Positions 36,586 through 44,864 of a stretch of DNA of 63,479 nt are shown here, one piece after another (the stretch's first letter is position 1; every line of letters starts with the position of its first letter). The stretch comes from an uncultured Lachnospiraceae bacterium. GTDB lineage: Bacteria; Bacillota; Clostridia; Lachnospirales; Lachnospiraceae. Where the stretch lies: contig CAJTRU010000012.1 of NCBI GenBank assembly GCA_910579085.1, positions 1 to 63,479 of the forward strand, given 5' to 3'. The notes under the pieces were generated by a model. The model had not been told where the DNA came from and did no database searches. It saw only the letters and a program-made list of their open reading frames with translations. Made by a program: the position numbers and the translations under genes.

Positions 36586-37791
36586 ATGGATGGAATGTTA
36601 TCACAAGAAGAAATTGATGCATTGACAGGCGGTGGTGGAGCATCTTCTGATGATACATCTGCACAGGATAACGAATTATTAAGTGAGGCAGAAAGAGATG
36701 CGGTTGGCGAGATTGCCAATATTAATATGGGTACTGCGGCAACCACATTATCTACCCTGTTAAATAATAAAGTTACTATTACTACGCCCAGGGTTTCCTA
36801 TGTAACTATTAATGAACTGTCAGAGCAGTATGACAGGCCATGTGTATTTATACATATTTCATATATAGAGGGAATTGATGGCAATAATATCCTTATTTTA
36901 AAGGAACATGATGTTAAGATTATTACAGACCTTATGATGGGTGGTGATGGTACTAATACAGATGGTGAGCTTTCAGAGCTCCATCTTAGTGCGATAAGTG
37001 AAGCTATGAACCAGATGATGGGTTCAGCCGCTACTTCTCTTTCATCCATGCTTGAAAGGAAAGTGGATATTAGTCCTCCTTCAGCAAGCCTTGTGGATTT
37101 GAACGATACTATTGACGATACTGAGATACTGAATTTCCTTGAAGACCAGATAGTACAGGTATCATTTGATATGAAGATTGGTGACCTTGTAGACAGCCAG
37201 ATTATGCAGTTATATCCATGCGACTTTGCAAGGGAACTTTATAATAAGTTTATGAATAATACAATGGGAGGCAGCGGGGCATCAGAACCTGAGCCAGCTC
37301 CTGCCCCACAGCCAGCCCCGGCATCTGCTGTTATATCTCCAGAGCCTGCTATGGCACAACAGCCAGTGGTGCAGCAGCCGGTACAAGACCCTTCCATGAT
37401 GCAGATGCAGCAGCCAGCACCTGGAATGATGCCTGGACAGGGTATGATGCCTGGCCAGCCAATGATGCAACAGCCTTATATGATGCCTGTACAGAATGTC
37501 AATGTGCAGACAGCACAGTTCCAGCCGTTTAATGCAGGCGTAAGCCCGCTTATGCAGCAGGAGAATATTGACCTTATTATGGATGTCCCTCTTGAAGTAA
37601 CTGTAGAACTTGGACGTACTAATAAGTCAATTAAAGAGATACTTGATTTTGCTCCAGGTACAATTATAGAGCTTGATAAACTGGCAGGTGAGCCTGTAGA
37701 TGTACTTGTTAATGGCAAATTTGTTGCCAAAGGTGAGGTAGTTGTTATTGAAGAAAGTTTTGGTATAAGATTAACGGAAATAACAAAATAA
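36586..37791 (+). CDS. fliY: Flagellar motor switch phosphatase FliY
   Basis: FliY is the Firmicute form of FliN fused to a CheC-like CheY-P phosphatase. Visible in order: an N-terminal LSQEEIDALTGG peptide like that of FliM, two phosphatase helices with the E-x-x-N motif (AVGEIANINMGTAATTLSTL and AISEAMNQMMGSAATSLSSM), a Pro/Gln/Met-rich linker (about 225-305), and a C-terminal SpoA/FliN domain with VTVELGRTNKSIKEILDFAP. The linker contains repeated PGQGMMPGQPMMQQP-like units. The length of 401 is normal. Confidence 0.93.
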   Translation: MDGMLSQEEIDALTGGGGASSDDTSAQDNELLSEAERDAVGEIANINMGTAATTLSTLLNNKVTITTPRVSYVTINELSEQYDRPCVFIHISYIEGIDGNNILILKEHDVKIITDLMMGGDGTNTDGELSELHLSAISEAMNQMMGSAATSLSSMLERKVDISPPSASLVDLNDTIDDTEILNFLEDQIVQVSFDMKIGDLVDSQIMQLYPCDFARELYNKFMNNTMGGSGASEPEPAPAPQPAPASAVISPEPAMAQQPVVQQPVQDPSMMQMQQPAPGMMPGQGMMPGQPMMQQPYMMPVQNVNVQTAQFQPFNAGVSPLMQQENIDLIMDVPLEVTVELGRTNKSIKEILDFAPGTIIELDKLAGEPVDVLVNGKFVAKGEVVVIEESFGIRLTEITK

Positions 37792-37819
37792 TAAAATAAA
37801 AAGCCGGAGGTGTAGGGAT

Positions 37820-38209
37820 ATGAGGATTTTAATAACTGAGTTTTCTGCAGCCGCCGGCATTTTTAGGTTTATTGCGCTGTTTATAGTTTTTATTGCCGTG
37901 ATTGTGGCGGCGTTCTATTTTACGAAGTGGTATGCCAGTTCAGGGCTTGTTAAGAAAGGGTATGGCAATATAAAGATAATTGAGTCTTACCAGCTAGCTC
38001 CAGGCAAGATAGTTTATATAGTTAAAATTGGCAGTAAATTTGTTTCAATTATGACATCAAAAGATAATATAGTTAAACTGGCAGAACTTTCAGAAGATGA
38101 AATAGAGTTTCAGGAAATAGAATTGAATAATACATCATTTAAAGACGTTATGGGACAAATGATTAATAACAGAAAAATGAAAGATGATGATAAAAAAAAT
38201 GGGAAATAA
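37820..38209 (+). CDS. fliO: Flagellar biosynthetic protein FliO
   Basis: The 129-residue protein has one membrane helix (about 15-36, FIALFIVFIAVIVAAFYFTK) and a small cytoplasmic domain with the FliO pattern NIKIIESYQLAPGKIVYIVK. FliO helps assemble FliP in the export gate. It overlaps fliP by 26 bases. In related clusters cheY often lies between fliY and fliO, but here only 28 bases separate them. Confidence 0.88.
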   Translation: MRILITEFSAAAGIFRFIALFIVFIAVIVAAFYFTKWYASSGLVKKGYGNIKIIESYQLAPGKIVYIVKIGSKFVSIMTSKDNIVKLAELSEDEIEFQEIELNNTSFKDVMGQMINNRKMKDDDKKNGK

Positions 38210-39077
38210 AAATAATAAAAAACGGAAAAAAAGTAAAATAACCATGCTTGCACGTTTTTGCAGGAAACCAGTATTAAATATTTTATTAATGCTTTGTGCA
38301 AGCTTTATTATTTTCAGTGCAACAGGCCCTGTATATGTACATGCCAGGGGTGTTGATTCTACTACCCAGAAAGAAATTGAAGGGGAAGCGGATATAGATG
38401 ATAATACAGTTGATTTAACCATATCTTCCAATGCAGGCAGTACAAACCTGGAAGCTACTTTACAGATACTTATTATGCTTACCATTTTGTCGCTTGCACC
38501 ATCAATACTTATAATGGTTACATCATTTACCCGTATTATAGTGGTACTGCATTTTATAAGGACTGCGCTCGCTACACAGACTTCTCCGCCTAACCAGGTG
38601 CTTGTGGGGCTGGCGCTATTTATTACTCTTGCAATTATGGCACCAGTATTTTCAGAAGTCAACGAAACAGCCGTACAGCCATTTATGGCAGGTGAAGTGC
38701 TTCAGGAAGATGCTTTAAAGGCTGGTGCAAAGCCGTTAAAAGCATTTATGCTGAAACAGACGCGTGACAAGGATTTGGAACTTTTCCTTGATATTAATGA
38801 AACAGACAGGGAGTCTGTAAACAGTTATGAAGACCTTCCAATTACAGTAATAATACCTGCATTTATTATAAGTGAATTAAGGATGGCATTTATAATAGGA
38901 TTTATATTATACCTGCCATTTATTGTAATAGACATGGTAGTAGCATCCACCCTTATGTCAATGGGTATGATGATGCTTCCTCCTACTACAATTTCAATGC
39001 CATTTAAAATACTTTTATTTGTAATGGCAGATGGATGGAATTTGATTATCGGGCAGTTAGTTGACACATTCAAATAA
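38184..39077 (+). CDS. fliP: Flagellar biosynthetic protein FliP
   Basis: FliP forms the core of the export gate with FliQ and FliR. After a strongly basic N-terminus and a signal-peptide-like segment comes the family signature with LAPSILIMVTSFTRIIVVLH, then RTALATQTSPPNQVLVGLAL. Further helices end with MMMLPPTTISMPFKILLFVM. The start is uncertain: ATGs at 38184, 38187 and 38199 are all possible within the end of fliO. The protein call itself is firm. Confidence 0.94.
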   Translation: MMIKKMGNKNNKKRKKSKITMLARFCRKPVLNILLMLCASFIIFSATGPVYVHARGVDSTTQKEIEGEADIDDNTVDLTISSNAGSTNLEATLQILIMLTILSLAPSILIMVTSFTRIIVVLHFIRTALATQTSPPNQVLVGLALFITLAIMAPVFSEVNETAVQPFMAGEVLQEDALKAGAKPLKAFMLKQTRDKDLELFLDINETDRESVNSYEDLPITVIIPAFIISELRMAFIIGFILYLPFIVIDMVVASTLMSMGMMMLPPTTISMPFKILLFVMADGWNLIIGQLVDTFK

Positions 39078-39139
39078 AAACATTTAATACTTTCTTCTTT
39101 ACATGGAAAGTATCTATAGTAAAGAAAGGCGGGATAAAT

Positions 39140-39409
39140 ATGTCAGAAGGAGTAGTAATTGATATTGCAAGGGAGGTTGTCTGGGTTATAGTTAAAACAT
39201 CGGCGCCGCTTCTGCTGGTTTCACTAATTATAGGTCTTATAATAAGCATATTCCAGACAATTACCTCAATACAGGAACAGACACTTACATTTGTGCCAAA
39301 ATTTCTGGCTATTATGCTTATAATTGTGTTATGTGGAAGCTGGATGCTTAATGCCATGACAGAACTTTTTACGGACCTTGTTTCACATATACCAGAATAC
39401 ATTAGGTAA
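39140..39409 (+). CDS. fliQ: Flagellar biosynthetic protein FliQ
   Basis: FliQ is a two-helix export-gate subunit. The 89-residue protein has helices at about 16-38 and 52-73, with the family pattern LIIGLIISIFQTITSIQEQT and LTFVPKFLAIM. The length is exactly typical. fliR follows after 14 bases. Confidence 0.95.
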   Translation: MSEGVVIDIAREVVWVIVKTSAPLLLVSLIIGLIISIFQTITSIQEQTLTFVPKFLAIMLIIVLCGSWMLNAMTELFTDLVSHIPEYIR

Positions 39410-39423
39410 GGCAGGGAGGTACA

Positions 39424-40194
39424 GTGAGTTTTACAATAGAATACCTTGAGTTTGCAATGCTTGTCTTTGTAAGGGTTGCTTCGATAGTTTCAGTCACCCC
39501 GTTTTTTGGCAATAATGCAGTGCCAGTAAAGGTAAAAGCGGCAATTGCTCTATTTCTTTCAATTATTATAATGAATACAACGGACTATATAAATGTAGAC
39601 TATACAGGACTGGCTGGTTACAGTTCACTTATTATGAAAGAAGCAATAACAGGGCTGTTAATAGGTATTGGCTCTGGTTTCTGCCTTTATATACTAAATT
39701 ATTCGGGACATTTTATAGATATGGAATTAGGTCTTTCTATGGCAATGGAATTTGACCCGTCATCAAATATACAGTCAACCATTACAGCAAATTTCTTCTC
39801 ACATCTTTTTATGATAATGTTCCTTATATCAGACATGCATTACTTTGTTATTGATGCATTAGTGCAGTCATATAAACTAATACCAATAGGAGGGGCAAAG
39901 ATAGAAGCAGACCTGCTAAAAGTTATTACAAAATATGTTACAGATTACTTTATAATAGCAATAAGGGTAGCACTGCCAATATTTACATGTATTTTTATAA
40001 TAAACGTAATACTAGGCGTACTTGCTAAAGTTGCACCACAGATGAACATGTTTGTAATAGGAATGCAGCTCAAACTATTTGTAGGCCTGTTTATACTGTT
40101 TATGATAATGGGGATGCTGCCTGGAGTAGTGGACTTTATATTCCAGGAAATGAGAGAACTGACTGGAATGTTTATGAAGGCATTGACGCCATAA
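39424..40194 (+). CDS. fliR: Flagellar biosynthetic protein FliR
   Basis: FliR completes the FliPQR gate. The 256-residue integral membrane protein has FVRVASIVSVTPFFGNNAVP near the start and a C-terminal region with ILGVLAKVAPQMNMFVIGMQ, both family hallmarks. It starts at GTG with GGGAGG upstream. Unlike in most flagellar operons, flhB does not follow at once; a 1.5-kb repeat-filled gap intervenes. Confidence 0.95.
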   Translation: MSFTIEYLEFAMLVFVRVASIVSVTPFFGNNAVPVKVKAAIALFLSIIIMNTTDYINVDYTGLAGYSSLIMKEAITGLLIGIGSGFCLYILNYSGHFIDMELGLSMAMEFDPSSNIQSTITANFFSHLFMIMFLISDMHYFVIDALVQSYKLIPIGGAKIEADLLKVITKYVTDYFIIAIRVALPIFTCIFIINVILGVLAKVAPQMNMFVIGMQLKLFVGLFILFMIMGMLPGVVDFIFQEMRELTGMFMKALTP

Positions 40195-40266
40195 TTTTAG
40201 TGGCCTGTTTTTTGGTATTGGAAGTATGTTGAAGCCGGAGTGGAAAGTATATGGGAGTGGACGCAG

Positions 40267-40673
40267 TTTCCATGTTTTAATAAATATTTTCATACGGGGG
40301 TACGCTTCCGCTAAGATGCAATGTAATTAAGTTAAGAAGATTTGTTTAAAAATAATATAATTATTGGATGGGATGGCAAATCCAAAGTGTTCCATGAACA
40401 GCACGCTTCCGCTTGGACATCGCACGCAATGGATGCATAAAGCCCTTAATGTTCCTACGGAACATTTTAAGACAGGGCTTAAGCACCAGCGGCTCTGTAC
40501 AGCTGTCCATTGGAAGCACATTTGGAATTTGCCATCCAGCTTACACTTTGGTAATTTATAAAATATTTTCCACCTAAACCCTTAACTAAATGACATTGCA
40601 CTTAAAACGGGATATAAGCACTGGTGGTGTCAAATTACCCCCTTAATGAAAAATATTTATTAAAACATGGAAA
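40267..40673. repeat. Giant nested palindromic element, copy 4
   Basis: The outer arms, TTTCCATGTTTTAATAAATA (from 40267) and the reverse complement ending at 40673, run about 36 bases with nearly perfect pairing. They end in GGGGGTA/TACCCCC. Further in are a GTTAAG/CTTAAC pair, and then the same inner arms as copy 1 (GGATGGCAAATCCAAAG from 40373, mirrored by CTTTGG..-type sequence to 40537). The apex AATGTTCC TAC GGAACATT (40448-40466) is a perfect hairpin. The outer arms differ from those of copies 1-3, while the inner module is shared. Confidence 0.85.
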
Positions 40674-41057
40674 TCTGCTGTTTACTGGAATATAACTATA
40701 ACTAACAACTTCCATAAAAATACTTATTATAATACAAAAAACATTGCAGAAAATGGCGTACAATGTGTGTGGGAGAGAAATTATCCAGGCTAAAATTCAG
40801 GAAATGGGGACGTAAATATAATATGTATATCTGTTTTTTAGGTAGTACTTATTAAATGTCTTCCGTGCGTCTGAAACCTTGTGACCCCCCCCCAAAAAAA
40901 AAAATATGTACTCTGTTTTTTGCATGGGGTTGTATGTTTGTTTTTAGTTAGTATGCTGTTTTGTCATTTTAGTGTTTTAGGTTTTGATGTGGTTTTATGT
41001 TTTTAAATTGTTTAGGTACTGTTTTGATATATTGTATTTGTTTTTGTGTTTATTTTT
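40674..41057. other. AT-rich noncoding spacer within the fla/che repeat island
   Basis: No gene is supported here. The stretch contains a run of nine C followed by eleven A (40885-40904). The bases just before it, CTTCCGTGCGTCTGAAACC, resemble the sequence preceding palindrome copy 2 (about 4546-4566). The remainder is T-rich and without recognisable signals. Confidence 0.6.
40885..40904 (+). repeat. Homopolymer tract C9A11
   Basis: Nine Cs are followed directly by eleven As, the longest C run noted in the window. It lies in the noncoding island between fliR and flhB and could vary in length by slippage. Confidence 0.7.
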
Positions 41058-41170
41058 GCCAAAGTGTATATTACCTGGCAATTTGCAAATGTGTTTACAT
41101 AAAGCAACTGTATGGAACTGCTGGTGCTTAAATCTGACATTTGCTGGTTTTATGCACCATTGTATGGCAA
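41058..41170. repeat. Degenerate partial copy of the palindromic element
   Basis: The sequence with CCTGGCAATTTGCAAATGTG, then GCTGGTGCTTAAA and TTTTATGCACCATTG, parallels half of the adjacent full copy (CTGGCAAATTCCAAATGTGC, GCTGGTGCTTAAG, TTTATGCACCATTG). It is diverged and shortened, and directly abuts the next copy. Confidence 0.6.
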
Positions 41171-41180
41171 GTCTAAGTAT

Positions 41181-41464
41181 AATGTCATTCAGTTAAGGAT
41201 TTTGACAGGAATGTTTTTGGAAAGTGCCAAAGCTTAGATTAGCTGGCAAATTCCAAATGTGCTTACATGAACAAGCTGTACGAAGCCGCTGGTGCTTAAG
41301 CCCCGTGTTAAATGTTCCGCAGGAACATTGGGGGCTTTATGCACCATTGCGTGCGAGCCCTGGCCAAACCAGCGAAAGCGTGCTTTGTTCATGTAAGACA
41401 CTTTGGATTTGCCAGCCCATCATTAGTAAATTACAGCATATACCTTTAACTAAATGGCATTGTG
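41181..41464. repeat. Giant palindromic element, copy 5 (inverted relative to copy 1)
   Basis: The 284-bp stretch is close to the reverse complement of the inner part of copy 1 (about 4085-4345). It runs from AATGTCATTCAGTTAAGGAT through AGCTGGCAAATTCCAAATGT and GCCGCTGGTGCTTAAGCC to CTTTAACTAAATGGCATTG. Its apex has AATGTTCC GCA GGAACATT (41311-41329), which copy 1 lacks but copy 4 has. The remaining bases to 41540 contain further repeat-like pieces (TTTGGAATTGCCAGG). Confidence 0.85.
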
Positions 41465-41707
41465 TCCAAGCGGTTTGCAAAGGCGTGCCGTTGTTAAAAT
41501 ACTTTGGAATTGCCAGGTCAATAAATACCAGGAAACATTAATATAAACCCCAAATATACAAAACAATTCTTAAAAAACTAAAATACTTAAAAAGCAAAAA
41601 ACAAAAACATCCATAAACAGCCCACAAACCCAAAACAGATACATAAGATATTGATATTTTTTGATAAATAGGTTATGATATATAAAGCAGGCAAGAGGTG
41701 GGATTTT

Positions 41708-42814
41708 ATGTATTCATTTAGATATGATTTGCAGCTCTTTGCTAAGGATGGTGAGGGTGGTGAGAAGACAGAAGAACCTACCGCCAAGAAACTTACCGAT
41801 GCCCGTAAAAAGGGGCAGGCAGCTAAGAGCAAGGAAATAACTACAGCCTCGTCGCTGTTATTATTTTTTATAACAATTAAAATATTTTTAGGATTTGTTG
41901 GGGAACGTTTTCTGACAAGTTACTATTACCTGTATTCAGGAATTACAAAATATACAGATAATGAATTTACACTACAGATTGCATGTTCACTTATGGGAAG
42001 TGTATTCCAGTTAATTATTATTACATTGATTCCATTTCTGGCAATTTCATTTGTAACAGTTTTTGTATCTGAACTTGTACAGGTAAAATGGCAGATTTCA
42101 TTTGAACCGATGAAACCTAATTTTAATAAGTTTAACCCTGTAAGTGGCATGAAACGTATTTTTTCAAAAGACAAGATTGTTGACCTGCTTATTTCACTTG
42201 TGAAAATTGCAGTGCTGACATATATAGTTTATGACTTTTTAAAAGACAGATGGGCAATGGTGCTTAATATGTATTCCTATACGCTTTTCCAGGCAATAGA
42301 GCTTATAGGCAATACGGTTATAGATATTGGGATAAGGATTAGCGTCATCTTCTTTATAGTCGCATTTGCAGACTGGCGTTACCGTAAGTGGAAATTCCAT
42401 GAAGACATGAAGATGACTAAACAGGAAGTTAAGGATGAATTTAAGAATGCAGAAGGTGACCCTAAGATTAAGAGCCAGCAGAGGGCACGTATGCAGCAGG
42501 CATCACAAAGGCGTATGATGAATTCGCTGCCACAAGCAGATGTTGTAATTACAAACCCTACACATCTTGCAGTTGCTATTCTTTATGACAAAACTAAATA
42601 CGAAGCACCAATAGTCGTTGCAAAAGGTGCAGATTTTCTTGCAGCTAAGATTAAGGATGTTGCAAATGAAAATGATATTGAAATAGTAGAGAACAAACCA
42701 TTAGCAAGGATGCTTTACCATAACGTAGATGTGGGGGCACAGATACCTCCTGAGCTTTACCAGATGGTTGCTGAAATTCTCGCTTATGTTTATAATATAA
42801 AAGGTAAATTATGA
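41708..42814 (+). CDS. flhB: Flagellar biosynthesis protein FlhB
   Basis: FlhB controls the switch of export specificity. The N-terminal KDGEGGEKTEEPTAKKLTDA precedes four membrane helices, and the cytoplasmic domain has the self-cleavage motif NPTH in VVITNPTHLAVAILY. The ATG at 41708 has AGAGGTGGG upstream; an in-frame ATG at 41675 would add 11 residues. The product is 368 residues. flhA follows after 16 bases. Transcription must either read through the upstream repeats or start in the gap. Confidence 0.95.
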   Translation: MYSFRYDLQLFAKDGEGGEKTEEPTAKKLTDARKKGQAAKSKEITTASSLLLFFITIKIFLGFVGERFLTSYYYLYSGITKYTDNEFTLQIACSLMGSVFQLIIITLIPFLAISFVTVFVSELVQVKWQISFEPMKPNFNKFNPVSGMKRIFSKDKIVDLLISLVKIAVLTYIVYDFLKDRWAMVLNMYSYTLFQAIELIGNTVIDIGIRISVIFFIVAFADWRYRKWKFHEDMKMTKQEVKDEFKNAEGDPKIKSQQRARMQQASQRRMMNSLPQADVVITNPTHLAVAILYDKTKYEAPIVVAKGADFLAAKIKDVANENDIEIVENKPLARMLYHNVDVGAQIPPELYQMVAEILAYVYNIKGKL

Positions 42815-42830
42815 AAGGTATGGTTTTCTG

Positions 42831-44864
42831 ATGAAAAGGCAGGATTTACTTCTTGGATTATACATATTGGTGCCAGTTATATTCCTTATTGTGCCAATTC
42901 CAACTTTATTGCTTGATATATTGATATTATTTAATATAAGTATAGCGATGATTGTACTTTTTAATGCGCTGTTTTCAAAGGAAGCGCTTAATATGTCATC
43001 ATTCCCTACACTGCTGCTTATGACAACTCTTTTCAGGATGTCCCTTAACGTAGGTTCTACAAGGAATATTCTTCTGACAGGATATGCAGGTAATGTTGTT
43101 GAAACATTCGGGCAGTTCGTAGGTGGCGGCAACCTTGTTGTCGGTGTAATTGTGTTTATGATACTGGTTATTATCCAGTTTGTAGTTATTAATAAAGGTT
43201 CAGAGCGTGTATCAGAAGTTACAGCCAGGTTTACACTTGATGCAATGCCTGGTAAACAGATGGCTATAGATGCCGATTTGAACACAGGTGCTATAAATGA
43301 TGAGCAGGCAAAAGAAAGACGCCAGAAGATACAGGATGAGTCATCATTTTTCGGTGCTATGGACGGTGCTACGAAGTATGTTAAGGGAGATGCCCTTGCA
43401 GGCCTTATAATTACTGTAATAAACTTTGCAGGCGGCCTTGTACTGGGTATTGTAATGCAGGGACTTGAAATGACAGATGCCCTTGCAAAATATACTATAC
43501 TTACTATAGGTGATGGTCTTGTAAGCCAGATACCTTCACTGCTTATATCATTGTCAACGGGTATACTTGTTACAAAAGTTTCCAAAGAAGCAGACCTTGG
43601 AAATGTGCTTTTAAAACAGCTTTTCTCTATTCCAAAGGTACTCTACATAGTTGGTGGCAGTATGGCATTTCTTGGAATTGTTACACCGCTGTCAACACTT
43701 TTATGCCTTATATATGCAATATTGTTTATAATTGCAGGAAGGGCTATTGAGGCATCAATGGAAGAAGCATCAATAGAAGAAGAAGTTGGTGAGGAAGAAG
43801 AGTCTGCTGAAGAGATAAGGCGTCCTGAAAATGTTGTATCACTTTTACAGGTTGACCCTATAGAACTTGAATTTGGATATGGTATTATCCCGCTTGCGGA
43901 TGTAAACCAGGGCGGTGACCTTTTAGACAGGGTGGTTATGATTAGAAGGCAGATTGCGCTTGAACTTGGATGCGTTGTGCCTATGATACGTTTAAGGGAT
44001 AATATACAGCTTAACCCTAACCAGTACCTTATTAAGATAAAAGGTGTGCCAATTAGTGAGGGTGAGATTTTATTTGACCACTATATGGCGATGAATCCAG
44101 GGTATGTAGAAGAAGAAATTACAGGTATACCTACATTTGAACCATCATTCCACCTGCCAGCAATATGGATAACAGAGTCGCAGAGAGAACGTGCTGAGTC
44201 ACTTGGGTATACAGTAGTTGACCCTCCGTCAATTATTGCAACACACCTTACAGAAGTAGTCAGGAACAATATTGACACACTTCTTACAAGGCAGGATGTA
44301 CAGAACCTTATTAATAATGTACAGGAAGCCAATACAACACTTGTGTCAGAACTTGTACCTAAACTGCTTGGGGTTGGTGAGATACAGAAAGTTTTACAGA
44401 ACCTTTTAAAAGAAGGTATATCAATAAGAGACCTTGTTACAATATTTGAAACGCTTGCAGATAATGCAACAACTACAAGAGATACAGATGTGCTTACTGA
44501 ATATGTGCGCCAGAGCTTAAAGCGTGCTATTTCAAATAAATATTTCCCTTCAAATGAGATGACAAGTGTAGTTACACTTGACCCAAAGATAGAACAGGAG
44601 ATTATGGGTTCTGTTAAACAGACAGAACAAGGTGCATATATAAACCTTGCACCTGAAAAGATGCAGGATATATTAAATTCAGTGAGGGATGAGGTAGAGA
44701 AAATGGAAGAACTGGGCAAAAACCCTATTATAGTAACTTCACCTATTGTACGTATGTATTTTAAGAAGATTACATCAGAACAATTCAGGGATTTGACTGT
44801 TATATCATACAATGAGATAGCATCTGATGTTGAATTACAATCTATAGGGATGGTGACAGTATAG
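42831..44864 (+). CDS. flhA: Flagellar biosynthesis protein FlhA
   Basis: FlhA is the export-gate ring. The N-terminal part has about eight membrane helices, with LFRMSLNVGSTRNILLTG as the family signature and KGDALAGLIITVINF further on. A Glu-rich linker (about 308-328) leads to the large cytoplasmic chaperone-docking domain. The length of 677 is normal. Its stop overlaps the GTG start of flhF. Confidence 0.96.
   Translation: MKRQDLLLGLYILVPVIFLIVPIPTLLLDILILFNISIAMIVLFNALFSKEALNMSSFPTLLLMTTLFRMSLNVGSTRNILLTGYAGNVVETFGQFVGGGNLVVGVIVFMILVIIQFVVINKGSERVSEVTARFTLDAMPGKQMAIDADLNTGAINDEQAKERRQKIQDESSFFGAMDGATKYVKGDALAGLIITVINFAGGLVLGIVMQGLEMTDALAKYTILTIGDGLVSQIPSLLISLSTGILVTKVSKEADLGNVLLKQLFSIPKVLYIVGGSMAFLGIVTPLSTLLCLIYAILFIIAGRAIEASMEEASIEEEVGEEEESAEEIRRPENVVSLLQVDPIELEFGYGIIPLADVNQGGDLLDRVVMIRRQIALELGCVVPMIRLRDNIQLNPNQYLIKIKGVPISEGEILFDHYMAMNPGYVEEEITGIPTFEPSFHLPAIWITESQRERAESLGYTVVDPPSIIATHLTEVVRNNIDTLLTRQDVQNLINNVQEANTTLVSELVPKLLGVGEIQKVLQNLLKEGISIRDLVTIFETLADNATTTRDTDVLTEYVRQSLKRAISNKYFPSNEMTSVVTLDPKIEQEIMGSVKQTEQGAYINLAPEKMQDILNSVRDEVEKMEELGKNPIIVTSPIVRMYFKKITSEQFRDLTVISYNEIASDVELQSIGMVTV

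Noticed and set aside
40364..41541. Open frames of 60-105 codons in the fliR-flhB gap
   Set aside because: They lie in repeat copies and match translated repeat sequence found elsewhere in other frames.
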